From: Malus domestica
Lineage: Eukaryota; Streptophyta; Magnoliopsida; Rosales; Rosaceae
Direction: 5' to 3'
Length of the DNA stretch: 64,000 bases
NCBI RefSeq assembly: GCF_042453785.1
Contig: NC_091661.1
Span: 31,983,501 to 32,047,500, forward strand
This document shows, in pieces, positions 9,833 through 19,979 of the stretch. Below the pieces are notes generated by a model. It was not told the DNA's origin and did no database searches. It saw nothing but the letters and a program-made list of their open reading frames with translations. Within the stretch, counting starts at the first letter, position 1; every line of letters starts with the position of its first letter. Position numbers and translations under genes: made by a program.

Positions 9833-12003
9833 ATGGATGCAGGATCAATGAGTTCTCCATCTAACCTGAAGTCGCAGTCTAGGTGCCCTCTTCAAGAACA
9901 GTTTCTTCAGAGAAAGAATTCTCGGGAAAATGTGAGTTGTTAATTTTATACCGATAGATCGTTATTAGGGTTTAATCGATTTGATTTCGGAAATTAGGTT
10001 TTGTGTTCTTTATTAGGGCTCAATCAATTTGATTTTGGAAATTAGGGTTCTGTTGTACTTTGATTTGGATTGTTTTTATTGGTTGGAATTTCATTTCTGA
10101 ATCTCATTACCTTGTTAATTAGGGAACTTTAACGAAAAGCTCTCAGTACTGTTTACTTTATAAAAAAACCACATTTTTACACTAAAAAGTCAATCATGAT
10201 ACTATTCACTTTACCCTTTATTTTGTTCTTATCGTTAAAACTCAAAGTTTTCATACCCTTTTCATTAATTTTTCTTATTATGTTATTTTGTATGTTAGGG
10301 GTTTGGGGACCCATTTTTCTGATGTCGAATTGATTTCTGGAATTAGGGGTTCTATAATTGACCGACGTTCTGATGTGCATCGTTTGTAATTCCCAGTTGG
10401 ACAGGTTCATACCAAACAGGTCAGCAATGGATTTTGATTTCGCAAACATGATGTTAACTGAAGGTAGGAAAGGTAAGGAAAACCCAGCTGTCTCTTCCCC
10501 ATCCAGAGAGGCCTATCGGAAGCAGTTGGCAGAGGCAATGAACATGAACCGGAGTAGAATTCTTGCATTCAAGAACAAGCCACCTGCCCCTGTTGAGATG
10601 TTCCCACGCGAGTTCTCTTCTCTGCAACAGGATAAACCCACAAAGCCCCGAAGGCACATTCCTCAAGTGCGTATATTTTTTATATTCTGATCGCATGAAT
10701 ATATTTGCTTAAACTTGATTGGTTATCCTGAAAAATTGTTGTGGTGTTTAACTGACTACTAATGATTTTATGCAATATGCAGACTTCAGAGAAGACATTG
10801 GATGCTCCAGACCTTGTGGATGATTACTACCTCAATTTGTTGGATTGGGGAAGCTGCAATGTCCTCGCAATAGCTCTTGCAAGCACAGTTTATTTGTGGG
10901 ATGCTTCCCATGGTTCTACTTCGGAACTGGTCACATTTGAGGATGGAGTAGGATCTGTTACCAGCGTCAGTTGGGCTCCTGATGGGCGCCACATTGCCAT
11001 TGGACTGGACAGTTCTGAAGTACAGTTATGGGATTCGGTTGCTAAAAAGCAGGTTGGTTTGTTTGGTTGTCATTTATCCTTGGACCGGTCATCATATTCC
11101 TCTTCTGTTTTATATTACATTGTGGCCATTTTTGCTAACAGTTCTTGTCATGTTGTTTCTTTCTGTAGCTGAGAACTTTGAGAGGTTGCCACAGATCACG
11201 AGTAGGCTCTTTGGCATGGAACAACCACATTCTTACAACTGGAGGGATGGACGGTTGCATTGTTAACAATGATGTAAGAATTAGATCACACATTGTTGAG
11301 ACATACAGAGGACATGAGCAAGAGGTTTGTGGACTGAAGTGGTCAGCCTCGGGCCAGCAATTGGCTAGCGGAGGGAACGACAACCTTCTCCATATATGGG
11401 ACAGATCAGTGGCATCTTCAAATTCACCAACTCAGTGGCTTCACAGGCTTGAAGATCACACAGCTGCAGTGAAAGCCCTTGCTTGGTGTCCTTTCCAGGG
11501 CAATTTATTGGCTTCTGGTGGAGGCGGGGGTGACCGGTGCATAAAGTTTTGGAACACTCATACAGGTGCATGCTTGAACTCGGTCGACACTGGCTCTCAG
11601 GTCTGCGCTTTGCTGTGGAACAAGAATGAAAGGGAACTGCTTAGCTCACATGGGTTTACTCAGAATCAGCTCACCCTTTGGAAATACCCTTCGATGGCTA
11701 AAATTGCCGAGCTCACAGGCCATACTTCTAGAGTTCTTTATATGGCTCAGGTAATGAATCTGACAACCTTGTAATTGAATTGAGTATATAAAAGCTTTTT
11801 TTTTCTGGTTTTTTTGACAGAACACTAAATCCTCATCCTTTTATATTGTGAATTAACTGCAGAGCCCCGATGGTTGCACGGTCGCATCAGCAGCTGGTGA
11901 TGAAACACTCAGATTCTGGAACGTTTTTGGGGTCCCCGAGGTTGCTAAACCTGCTCCCAAAGCTAACCCTGAGCCCTTTGCTCATCTGAACCGTATTCGC
12001 TGA
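9833..12003 (+). CDS. CDC20: CDC20, activator of the anaphase-promoting complex
   Basis: Exons 9833-9931, 10397-10666, 10783-11052, 11169-11750 and 11863-12003 join to 1362 bases and 453 residues, the usual plant CDC20 length. The protein activates APC/C, recruiting mitotic substrates for ubiquitination at the metaphase-anaphase transition. Visible marks are the N-terminal [11 protein letters not shown], the C-box DRFIPNR that binds [24 protein letters not shown] before the propeller, and about seven WD40 blades. Blade motifs include [48 protein letters not shown] and LRFWNVFG. The C-terminus ends in the Ile-Arg tail (NRIR) that docks on the [14 protein letters not shown] and the WD details fit CDC20 better than CCS52/FZR. 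Intron 1 contains a small MITE. All splice sites are GT-AG. No lesions seen. Confidence 0.96.
10122..10275 (+). mobile_element. small MITE, copy A, in CDC20 intron 1
   Basis: About 154 bases starting GGGAACTTTAACGAAAAGC and ending near TTTTCATTAATTTTTCTT. The ends are imperfect inverted repeats (the start reads like the reverse complement of the end). A close copy is at 22298-22453. I could not fix the target duplication with confidence. The superfamily is not assigned. Confidence 0.65.
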
Positions 12004-12304
12004 TCAAGAACGTGATAAAGGGTTTAGGGTTCCGTTCAGTCGCCTTTGCACATTTACATCAGATGGAGCTGTAGTATTCTTTCTCCGAGATGCATCGCTG
12101 ATCAAGATTCAAGAACATGAGAAGTTAAACATGAAAAGGTGCATCAGATTTAATTCATCAAAAGTTGCAGACTGCATCACAGGGCAATCTCAGTCCACAT
12201 TCTTTGTACATATCCTTGTAATTATTTAGTAATGGATTTTCAGTCTCGCTTCCCGTGGATGGATGTAGGCACATTGCCGAACCACGCAACTTTTGTGTGT
12301 TTCT

Positions 12305-12343
<39 letters not shown>

Positions 12344-12532
12344 ACCTTACCTTCAAGTTTTTTTCACAGCACTTGTGGTTCTGTCATTCGAAAGAGGCGG
12401 GAATATGAATGCATCTTAATATCAAACTTGCATAAAAAATGTGGAAAATTACGGTTTCGTCTGGTAGAACACGTTATGAACCGGAAGAAATCTACAGTTT
12501 CGTGCGAGGCTGCTACTGAACAGGCCTAAGGA
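12004..12532. other. 3' region of CDC20 and spacer to gluconokinase remnant
   Basis: Presumed CDC20 3' untranslated region, then a (CT)n tract (12306-12341). No further gene is seen before the end of the minus-strand gluconokinase remnant at 12533. Confidence 0.6.
12306..12341 (+). repeat. (CT)n microsatellite
   Basis: About 17-18 CT units downstream of CDC20, in or just past its 3' untranslated region. Confidence 0.9.
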
Positions 12533-12792
12533 TTACAATTCTGAACTCTTAAATCGAAAATCAATCTTTGAATGGTCTTTACAATTTCTTGAGGAGTTAA
12601 GAGTGGCATCAACTTTAAGTATTCCTTCCGAATCATCAATCTGAAGCAACCCTAACTGAGACTGCAAAAGTGCAGGTGACATGAAATGCTTCCCTTCTGT
12701 AATTCGTTTTTCTAATCTAGCAGCCAGCACCTCTGCCTGAGCATCCAACAAGACGAACTTCACCAGACTGACACAACTTCCCGGTTTATAAT

Positions 12793-13390
12793 TGTTAGGA
12801 ATGTCGGTACTACAAGATAGAGAATGCACAAAGTAAAGTAGAAAATGGACACCAAAAATTTATGTGGTTCGGCAATTTATGCCTACGTCCACCAAACAAG
12901 GATCAATCTTCACTATATGAAAAGATGAGTACAACAAGAGTAGTCTTACCAAGCCAAAGACAAGGCTTGATGGATACAAGAAAGTAGGACACACACTTTC
13001 TATCACACTAAACTTCACTCACACAATGTGTAGTGGAACACTCTCACTCTCACTCTTGGAGTGGAACTCTAGCTTTGGACTTGATCATTTGCTACTCACT
13101 ACTCTCTTGATTTGTTGGTTCACTACAACATCACACCCATATTTATAGGTGAAGGTTTGGCATTCTACTAGTTTCTAGTGTATTCTTCAAACCTCTAGCA
13201 TAGAAAGATCTAGACTAGCCACAAAAGTGTGGCTTCTAGATCTTTCCATTTGCAACCAAGGAAGCTAGTACTCTCTAGCTTCTTCCATCAACTTAATAAC
13301 ATGCTAGAATTGTCTAGCATGCTCCAGCCATCTCTCTTGCTTACTAGAATAATCTAGAACATTGATCATGGGCTGGACCATATACCAACA
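12793..13390 (-). repeat. 3' LTR of the Copia element
   Basis: 598 bases, TG...CA ends, matching 17488-18085 throughout by eye. Its outer edge abuts the second half of gluconokinase exon 4. A start codon inside it (12829-12827) opens a frame that continues into that half. Confidence 0.95.
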
Positions 13391-13402
13391 ATCTCCCCCT
13401 CC
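13391..13402 (-). other. polypurine tract of the Copia element
   Basis: On the minus strand this reads GGAGGGGGAGAT, directly before the 3' LTR, the usual place and composition of the plus-strand primer. Confidence 0.75.
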
Positions 13403-13438
13403 AGTCCATGAGGGAGGAATTCCGATCATGACTCCAAG

Positions 13439-16400
13439 TTACCTGGAGTCCATCCCAGCAGCCTTAATGCAGAATTCCAACTTTGATTTTGTGACCACCT
13501 TTGTCAACATGTCTGAAGAATTATTATCGGTATGAATCTTCTTCAGCTGTAGCATCTTGTTCTCGATAGCATCTCTAATCCAGTGATAACGAATATCAAT
13601 GTGCTTAGTGCGTGAATGATATGTAGTGTTCTTGCTCAAATCCAGAGCACTCTGACTATCACAATAAACGCCATAATCACTTTGCTTCAAACCCAACTCT
13701 TGGAGAAACCGTTTCAGCCACAACAACTCCTTGCATGCTTCTGTAGCGGCTATGTATTCAGCCTCGGTTGTGGACAAAGCAATGCACTTTTGTAACTTGG
13801 ATTGCCAAGACACGGCTCCCCCTGCAAAAGTAAACAAGTACCCAGACGTAGATTTTCTACCATCCAGGTCACCTCCCATGTCAGCATCTGTAAATCCTTC
13901 CAAGATTGGTTTGGAACCGCCAAAGCACAAGCACATCTTAGAAGTCCCCTTCAAATATCTGAGAATCCACTTAACAGCTTCCCAGTGGTCCTTCCCTGGA
14001 TTAGAGAGAAACCTGCTCACCACACCTACTGCATGAGCAATATCTGGCCGTGTGCACACCATTGCATACATGATACTTCCTACTGCTGAAGAGTAGGGAA
14101 CAACTGCCATTTTCTCCTTTTCTTCATATGTTTTTGGACACGACTCTTTGCTCAACTTGATATGATTGGCTAAAGGTGAGCTTACCGATTTGGCTGCTTT
14201 CATGTTGAACCTTTCAAGCACCCGTTCAACATATTTTTCTTGTGACAGCCACAACTTCTTGGATTTTCTGTCACGAATTATCTCCATGCCCAAAATCTGC
14301 TTGGCTGGCCCTAAGTCCTTCATGTCAAAGGACTTAGATAACTCTTCTTTGAGCTTTTTAATCATAAAAGCATCTTGACCGACAATCAACATGTCATCAA
14401 CATAAAGCAACAAAATGATGAATTTACCTCCAGAAAATTGTTTGATATAGACACAAGAGTCAGCATGAGTTCTCTTGTACCCATTACTCACCATGAATGA
14501 GTTGAACTTCTTATTCCACTGTCTCGGAGCCTGCTTAAGACCATATAAGCTTTTCTTGAGCTTGCACACCAAAGTTTCTTTACCCTTGACTTCAAAGCCT
14601 TTGGGTTGCTCCATATATATCTCCTCTTCTAAGTTACCGTGGAGAAATGCAGTTTTAACGTCTAACTGCTCGAGCTCAAGATCCATGCTTGCTGCCATAC
14701 CAAGGATAACTCGAATGGAAGTCATCTTCACCACCGGTGAGAAAATCTCATCAAAGTCAACTCCTTTCTTTTGACCAAAACCTTTGACAACCAAACGAGC
14801 CTTGTACCTTGTCATGTTGTCGTCATTTTTCAATTTGAACACCCACTTGTTTTTCAATGCTTTTCTGCCCTTTGGAAGCTCCACCAGCTCATAGGTATTA
14901 TTCTTTAATAAGGAATCCATCTCTGACTCCATTGCCTTCATCCATTTATCACTGTCGTTATGAGCTCTGGCCTCCTCATAAGTTTCGGGCTCTCCATAAT
15001 TAGTCAACATGATATACTCTGATGAAGAATACTTGGTAGACGGTCTTCGACTTTTGCTGGATCTTCTGACCTGATCTTCATTCTCTTGCGGGGCTTGAGG
15101 CTCCCCCTGATTGGATTCTCCTTGAATCTGCTCTTCTTGACTAGGCTCCCCCTGATCAGCAATCTCATGGTCTGGCACATCTTGATCAGGCTCCTCTTGA
15201 TCAGCATTATCTGATTCTGCAGGCACTTCATTGGCAGTTGCTTCAGGGATGTCATCGTGACTTTCTTCATCTGAAGCTAATGGATCAACTCCTCTGACTG
15301 CGCCATCTGGTTGTGCCTCTTTATCCGAATCCCCAATTGTTTGATCTTCATAAAAGACCACGTCTCTACTTCGGATAAACTTCTTCTGGTATGGGTCCCA
15401 TAATCTGTAACCAAAATCTTCACCGCCATAACCAAGAAAGATGCACGGTGTAGCTTTGTAGTCTAACTTCGATCTCTGCTCTTTGGGCACATGCACAAAA
15501 GCTTTGCAACCAAACACCTTCAGATGAGAGTAAGACACATCATTACCAGTCCATACTCTCTCTGGAACATCAAGACCTAATGGTACTGATGGAGATCGGT
15601 TGATCAAATAGCAGGCTGTCCTTACAGCTTCACCCCAGAACTGCTTAGATAACTTTGCAGTCCTCAACATACACCTGACTTTCTCCATGATGGTTCGGTT
15701 CATTCTTTCAGCAACACCGTTATGTTGTGGAGTTCCAGGAACTGTCTTCTCATGACGTATGCCATGTTTTACACAATACTCTCTAAACTGGTGAGATGTG
15801 TACTCGCCGCCGTTGTCGCTACGAAGGCACTTGAGAGGTTTCCCAATTTCCCTCTCCACCATGGCATGGAACTCCTGGAATGTCTGAAACACCTGGTCTT
15901 TGGATTTCAACAAATACACCCACACCCTTCGTGAAGCATCATCAATATAAGTAACAAAATATTTATTTCTTCCAAGTGACTCGACTTCCATGGGACCACA
16001 CACATCTGAATAAACAAGATCTAACAAGTTTCCTTTCTTTGTAGATGGAACAGAAAAACTAACTCTTCTTTGTTTTCCGAATAAACAATGCTCACAAGAG
16101 TTTAACGACGTACCTTTGGCAAAGGGAATATGAGACTTCTTTGCCAAAACTTGTAGGCCTTTCTCGCTCATGTGGCCTAGCCTCTTATGCCACAAGTCTA
16201 GAGATGAGTCTTCCACAGCATTCAACTCACCTTTCAAAACCTTGGCATTTGACCGGTACAACGTACAACAAAGTCGTGCTCTTGCTACCACCATTAAGCC
16301 TTTAGTAAGCTTCAATTTTCCTTCGCCAATATGGTGATAATATCCTTGTCGATCAAGGGTACCGATGGATATCAGATTGAGACGTATATCAGGAATATGT

Positions 16401-17524
16401 CTCACATCTTTCAACATCAATTGGCAGCCGAGATTAGTTCTTAAGCAGATATCACCAATTCCAAGAATTTTGGAATAGCTTTCATTCCCCATCTTCACTA
16501 TGCCAAAGTCACCTTCTTTGTATGTACTGAAGAACTCCCGTTTGGACGTAGCATGGAAGGAAGCTCCATTATCAAAGATCCATTCAATGTCTCTGTCAGA
16601 GTTGCCCATATGCAGACATTCACCAACAGACAATATTTCTGGTACATCACCACATATGACAGCGGTGGTATTGCCAGTATCATCTTTCTTCTGATTGTTT
16701 CCTTCCCTTTGCTCTCTCTTCCAAACTCGACAATTTTTCTTCATATGGCCTTCTTTGCCACAATGGTGGCATGCACCCCTGAACCTTGACTTGGATCGGC
16801 TTGGACTCCTGCCATGACCTCTAGGCCCTCTACTCTTGCTTCTTCCGCGGTTCTCTGTGACAAATACTTGGCTGCTATCTGTGCCAGAAGTCTTTCTCCT
16901 TGTTTCTTCATTGAGCATGCTATTTTTAACATTATCAAGAGTAAGAACACCATTAGAAGCAGAGTTACTTATACTCACCACAAAGGTCTCCCAACTGTCT
17001 GGCAAGGATCCAAGTAACAAGAGCGCTTGTAGCTCGTCCTCGATCGTCATTTTCATAGTAGCCAACTGGTTGATGATATTCTGGAAATTGTTCAAGTGTT
17101 CTGCTACACTTAAACCATCCTTGTACTTCACATTGATGAGCTCTTTGATCAAGAAGGCTTTCTTGGCTGGGGTCTTCTTCTCGAACAAGGACTCAAGCTT
17201 CGTCCAAAACTCGCGAGCATTGGTTTCATTAGACACATGGTGAAAAACACTATCATCCACCCATTGTCTAATTGTGCCAATAGCCTTGCGATTCATCTTC
17301 TTCCACTCGGCATCGGACATGCTCTCGGGCTTAGCGGCATCTCCTTCAATTGGCTCATGCAAATCCTTGCAATAGAGAATGTCCTCCATCCTTGGCTTCC
17401 ATGTTACCCAATTGGAGTTGGTGAGTTTGATCATAGTGCCACTTCCTTCCATCTCGTAGTACGAGCCAACCGGGCTCTGATACCACTTGTTAGGAATGTC
17501 GGTACTACAAGATAGAGAATGCAC
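13439..17524 (-). CDS. Copia gag-pol polyprotein, intact ORF
   Basis: The open frame has 1361 codons without a stop. Its first Met lies inside the 5' LTR, before the primer site; the likelier start is Met25 (17452), just after it (MEGSGTMIKLTNSNWVTW). Domains in order: gag (UBN2-like, about 30-220), a basic RS-rich stretch, the zinc knuckle CHHCGKEGHMKKNC (about 252), the protease around D318 (WIFDNGASFH, with DNG where DSG or DTG is usual), integrase with the HHCC zinc part and a DDE core (YSDVCGP, SDNGGEY, QHNGVAER), reverse transcriptase with LLLYVDDML, and RNase H ending in TTEAEY, DSQSA and RTKHIDIRYHWIRD. The order integrase before reverse transcriptase makes it Copia. Apart from the protease variant, the catalytic motifs look intact. 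Confidence 0.95.
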   Translation of the reverse strand: MHSLSCSTDIPNKWYQSPVGSYYEMEGSGTMIKLTNSNWVTWKPRMEDILYCKDLHEPIEGDAAKPESMSDAEWKKMNRKAIGTIRQWVDDSVFHHVSNETNAREFWTKLESLFEKKTPAKKAFLIKELINVKYKDGLSVAEHLNNFQNIINQLATMKMTIEDELQALLLLGSLPDSWETFVVSISNSASNGVLTLDNVKNSMLNEETRRKTSGTDSSQVFVTENRGRSKSRGPRGHGRSPSRSKSRFRGACHHCGKEGHMKKNCRVWKREQREGNNQKKDDTGNTTAVICGDVPEILSVGECLHMGNSDRDIEWIFDNGASFHATSKREFFSTYKEGDFGIVKMGNESYSKILGIGDICLRTNLGCQLMLKDVRHIPDIRLNLISIGTLDRQGYYHHIGEGKLKLTKGLMVVARARLCCTLYRSNAKVLKGELNAVEDSSLDLWHKRLGHMSEKGLQVLAKKSHIPFAKGTSLNSCEHCLFGKQRRVSFSVPSTKKGNLLDLVYSDVCGPMEVESLGRNKYFVTYIDDASRRVWVYLLKSKDQVFQTFQEFHAMVEREIGKPLKCLRSDNGGEYTSHQFREYCVKHGIRHEKTVPGTPQHNGVAERMNRTIMEKVRCMLRTAKLSKQFWGEAVRTACYLINRSPSVPLGLDVPERVWTGNDVSYSHLKVFGCKAFVHVPKEQRSKLDYKATPCIFLGYGGEDFGYRLWDPYQKKFIRSRDVVFYEDQTIGDSDKEAQPDGAVRGVDPLASDEESHDDIPEATANEVPAESDNADQEEPDQDVPDHEIADQGEPSQEEQIQGESNQGEPQAPQENEDQVRRSSKSRRPSTKYSSSEYIMLTNYGEPETYEEARAHNDSDKWMKAMESEMDSLLKNNTYELVELPKGRKALKNKWVFKLKNDDNMTRYKARLVVKGFGQKKGVDFDEIFSPVVKMTSIRVILGMAASMDLELEQLDVKTAFLHGNLEEEIYMEQPKGFEVKGKETLVCKLKKSLYGLKQAPRQWNKKFNSFMVSNGYKRTHADSCVYIKQFSGGKFIILLLYVDDMLIVGQDAFMIKKLKEELSKSFDMKDLGPAKQILGMEIIRDRKSKKLWLSQEKYVERVLERFNMKAAKSVSSPLANHIKLSKESCPKTYEEKEKMAVVPYSSAVGSIMYAMVCTRPDIAHAVGVVSRFLSNPGKDHWEAVKWILRYLKGTSKMCLCFGGSKPILEGFTDADMGGDLDGRKSTSGYLFTFAGGAVSWQSKLQKCIALSTTEAEYIAATEACKELLWLKRFLQELGLKQSDYGVYCDSQSALDLSKNTTYHSRTKHIDIRYHWIRDAIENKMLQLKKIHTDNNSSDMLTKVVTKSKLEFCIKAAGMDSR
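17474..17485 (-). other. primer-binding site (initiator tRNA-Met)
   Basis: The minus strand reads TGGTATCAGAGC two bases after the 5' LTR, the standard plant retrotransposon site complementary to the 3' end of initiator tRNA-Met. Confidence 0.9.
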
Positions 17525-18085
17525 AAAGTAAAGTAGAAAATGGACACCAAAAATTTATGTGGTTCGGCAATTTATGCCTACGTCCACCAAACAAGGATCA
17601 ATCTTCACTATATGAAAAGATGAGTACAACAAGAGTAGTCTTACCAAGCCAAAGACAAGGCTTGATGGATACAAGAAAGTAGGACACACACTTTCTATCA
17701 CACTAAACTTCACTCACACAATGTGTAGTGGAACACTCTCACTCTCACTCTTGGAGTGGAACTCTAGCTTTGGACTTGATCATTTGCTACTCACTACTCT
17801 CTTGATTTGTTGGTTCACTACAACATCACACCCATATTTATAGGTGAAGGTTTGGCATTCTACTAGTTTCTAGTGTATTCTTCAAACCTCTAGCATAGAA
17901 AGATCTAGACTAGCCACAAAAGTGTGGCTTCTAGATCTTTCCATTTGCAACCAAGGAAGCTAGTACTCTCTAGCTTCTTCCATCAACTTAATAACATGCT
18001 AGAATTGTCTAGCATGCTCCAGCCATCTCTCTTGCTTACTAGAATAATCTAGAACATTGATCATGGGCTGGACCATATACCAACA
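17488..18085 (-). repeat. 5' LTR of the Copia element
   Basis: 598 bases, reading the same as 12793-13390. Contains the presumed promoter. On the minus strand it directly follows codon 105 of gluconokinase (...ADPNY). Confidence 0.95.
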
Positions 18086-18586
18086 ATAATTAGGGTCGGC
18101 AGATCTTAAAATTTCTCTGTATCGCTTCTGCAGAGCCGAACACCCAAGAATCACAGTTCCTCCACCGAGCAACTTGTCTCTTACACCATTTCGAAGTTTT
18201 TCAAGCCAAGGCATCCGGTCTTCTTCGGTGAGAGGGATCCCTTTACGCATCTTTTCTGATTACAGGAAGACAAAAGATCGATTAGAAACTAGAAAAGTTG
18301 GCAACATCGAATGTAAATTACACACCAGCATCCACCTTTGTTTGATTGAGGGTGGAAATCATCTGCATCTATAAAGCTAGAATTTGTCTCTCTCGCCAGC
18401 ATCTCGCCTATTGTGCTGTTGAACCACATAACGGAATGCATAAGAAGCAGAAACTACAACATTCGAAGATCGAACATAAGAAACTGCAACTTTCCTAAGT
18501 GATGCTATTTATATCTAAATCCAATCACACCAAGGCATTTGAGAAAGTCATTCGCATCCAGTGTGGTGGTGCTTCTGAAGATTGTT

Positions 18587-18706
18587 AGTTTTTTTTCCAT
18601 GTACAAGCAATATTGGGGAGGGAGCGGGAATCGAACTCAGGACCTCGCTCGGGCGCATGTAAATGCCAGTTTGATATGATGAACTCATCAGTGCTACCGT
18701 GTTACA
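18587..18706 (-). repeat. tRNA-derived SINE in a gluconokinase intron
   Basis: On the minus strand an A-box-like GTAGCACTGATGAG is followed by a B-box GAGTTCGATTCCCGC, and the element ends in an A-run (T-run at about 18589-18597 on plus). Position is between gluconokinase exons 2 and 3. Exact ends and target duplication not resolved. Confidence 0.6.
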
Positions 18707-18949
18707 TATATATTTACAGAGAAATGAAAAATAACAAAAGCTGAGATCAAAGGCTTACGATTTGCCAGCACCACTGACTCCCATGATCACAACAGCTATC
18801 CCTGTACAATTCACAACCAATAAATTTCACGAGACACGTAACTGGAAGTAAAATTCAATTTCCAAACAAACCCAGATATGAAATTCTCCAACTTCTCTTT
18901 TAAATTCAGCCAAAAGCAAAGCAATACCTCCTCCAAGAGCTGCAGCCAT

Positions 18950-19979
18950 GTTCGTCGCGCTCACCGATCAAATGGATCTACAAAGAATGCTGCTTTTTCT
19001 TCTTCCTCTTCAAGCTTCATGAATCATATGCTGGTAGAGGTTGGGTGAATTTACACGTGAAAAATGGTGCTGATGAGATATTTGGAGCGATGATATCATG
19101 CCAGCTATGGAAATGTTTGGTAACGAGCATAAAGGTTGACAATTTTGACATCACGAATCATAACCACGCATTTGGTTTGGTTTGGTTGAATTGGATTTTA
19201 CACTCGTCCTCTATGGTTTATTTTCACATTTGTCCCTTTTATATTTCTAATTTACGGGAGGAATTTTTGCTAAAATGGTTTCTAAAAGTGACATAACTCG
19301 TCACTTTGGTATCCTGAAACTTAAAATCAATAAAGTAGTCCCTAAATTGTCCACTGTCAACCATTTTATTAAATCAATCCCTCCATCTGGACTCGAGGTT
19401 GTTCATTTTAACATAGATTTTTTTACAGAAAGACCAAAATGATTATTAGTGGACAATCTCAAGAACCACTTTTATCAATTTTAAATCTCAGGAAACAAAA
19501 TGAAAAGTTATAACAACCTCACGAACCATGATTCAAATTAAACTTGTGGTGCAAGGGAGCGGATATCGTCCCATTATCACGGTTGCCAGTTGATATTATT
19601 CAAATTTCAAATTCCAAATTCCAAACTGAGTTAACGGGATAATCAGGCCATGTTTGTACAAGTTAAGGATATCATGTCGAAATTTGAAGTTAATAAGAAG
19701 TTTGTAATCGAGGATTAGAAGACTGATCCGCCTTCAACACCAAGATATGGCAATTTTACAATTCATCCTCATTCATCATCCAAGATGGGCACTTCATGAC
19801 TTAAAAAAGTACAATAATGTATTCACAAATAAACAAGAAAAATAGCGTATCATATCATCCACTAGAATCGCACGTCTAAACACAGCCGGAAAGGCCTTGT
19901 CTTTGAGAGCCATCGCCAATTAAGAACGAACACATTACCATATGGATTTTGGTTTCTTTCTGCATACAGCCAGCCAGGC
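18950..19979. other. spacer between gluconokinase and scramblase genes
   Basis: Presumed leader and promoter of gluconokinase on the left, and 3' region of the scramblase gene on the right. The middle holds an inverted-repeat element (about 19268-19548). No other gene is evident. Confidence 0.55.
19268..19548. repeat. fold-back (inverted-repeat) MITE-like element
   Basis: Arms of about 80 bases face each other. AAACTTAAAATCAATAAAGT and AAATTGTCCACT on the left (to about 19353) match the reverse complement of AGTGGACAATCTC and TATCAATTTTAAATCTCAGG on the right (from about 19459). Outer parts (AATGGTTTCTAAAAGTGAC versus CTCACGAACCATG reversed) also pair loosely. Target duplication not determined, so the ends are approximate. 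Confidence 0.6.

Larger units (their letters stand above)
12793..18085 (-). mobile_element. complete Ty1/copia retrotransposon, very young
   Basis: A 5293-base element in minus orientation with 598-base LTRs at both ends that read identically by eye. Termini are TGTTAGGAATG...CATATACCAACA, and a perfect 5-base target duplication ATAAT lies at 12788-12792 and 18086-18090. Primer-binding site, purine tract and an uninterrupted gag-pol ORF are all present, so it looks autonomous and possibly still mobile. Identical LTRs imply a recent insertion. It lies in exon 4 of the gluconokinase gene. Confidence 0.95.
12533..18949 (-). pseudogene. gluconokinase gene, split by Copia insertion in exon 4
   Basis: Minus-strand exons are 18949-18928, 18801-18759, 18415-18336 and 18255-18086; exon 4 continues at 12787-12533 beyond the transposon. 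It reads as a small gluconate kinase (gluconate plus ATP to 6-phosphogluconate, feeding the pentose phosphate route). Marks are the P-loop GVSGAGKS across exons 2/3, FIDADDFHPQSNK, MRKGIPLTEEDRMPWL, GGGTVILGCSALQKRYRE, and after the insert FVLLDAQAEVLAARLEKR and HFMSPALLQSQLGLLQ. The interruption falls after ADPNY. Read-through would add 28 LTR-encoded residues and stop at 17999, losing the second half. Not counting the insert, about 189 codons are present, a normal length. Near the 3' end another frame gives QEIVKTIQ, a better family match than the open frame, hinting at a small indel. All other parts look undamaged, so inactivation is recent. Confidence 0.9.

Noticed and set aside
13731-17515. 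Many plus-strand ORFs across the Copia interior
   Set aside because: All are shadows of the 1361-codon minus-strand gag-pol frame.
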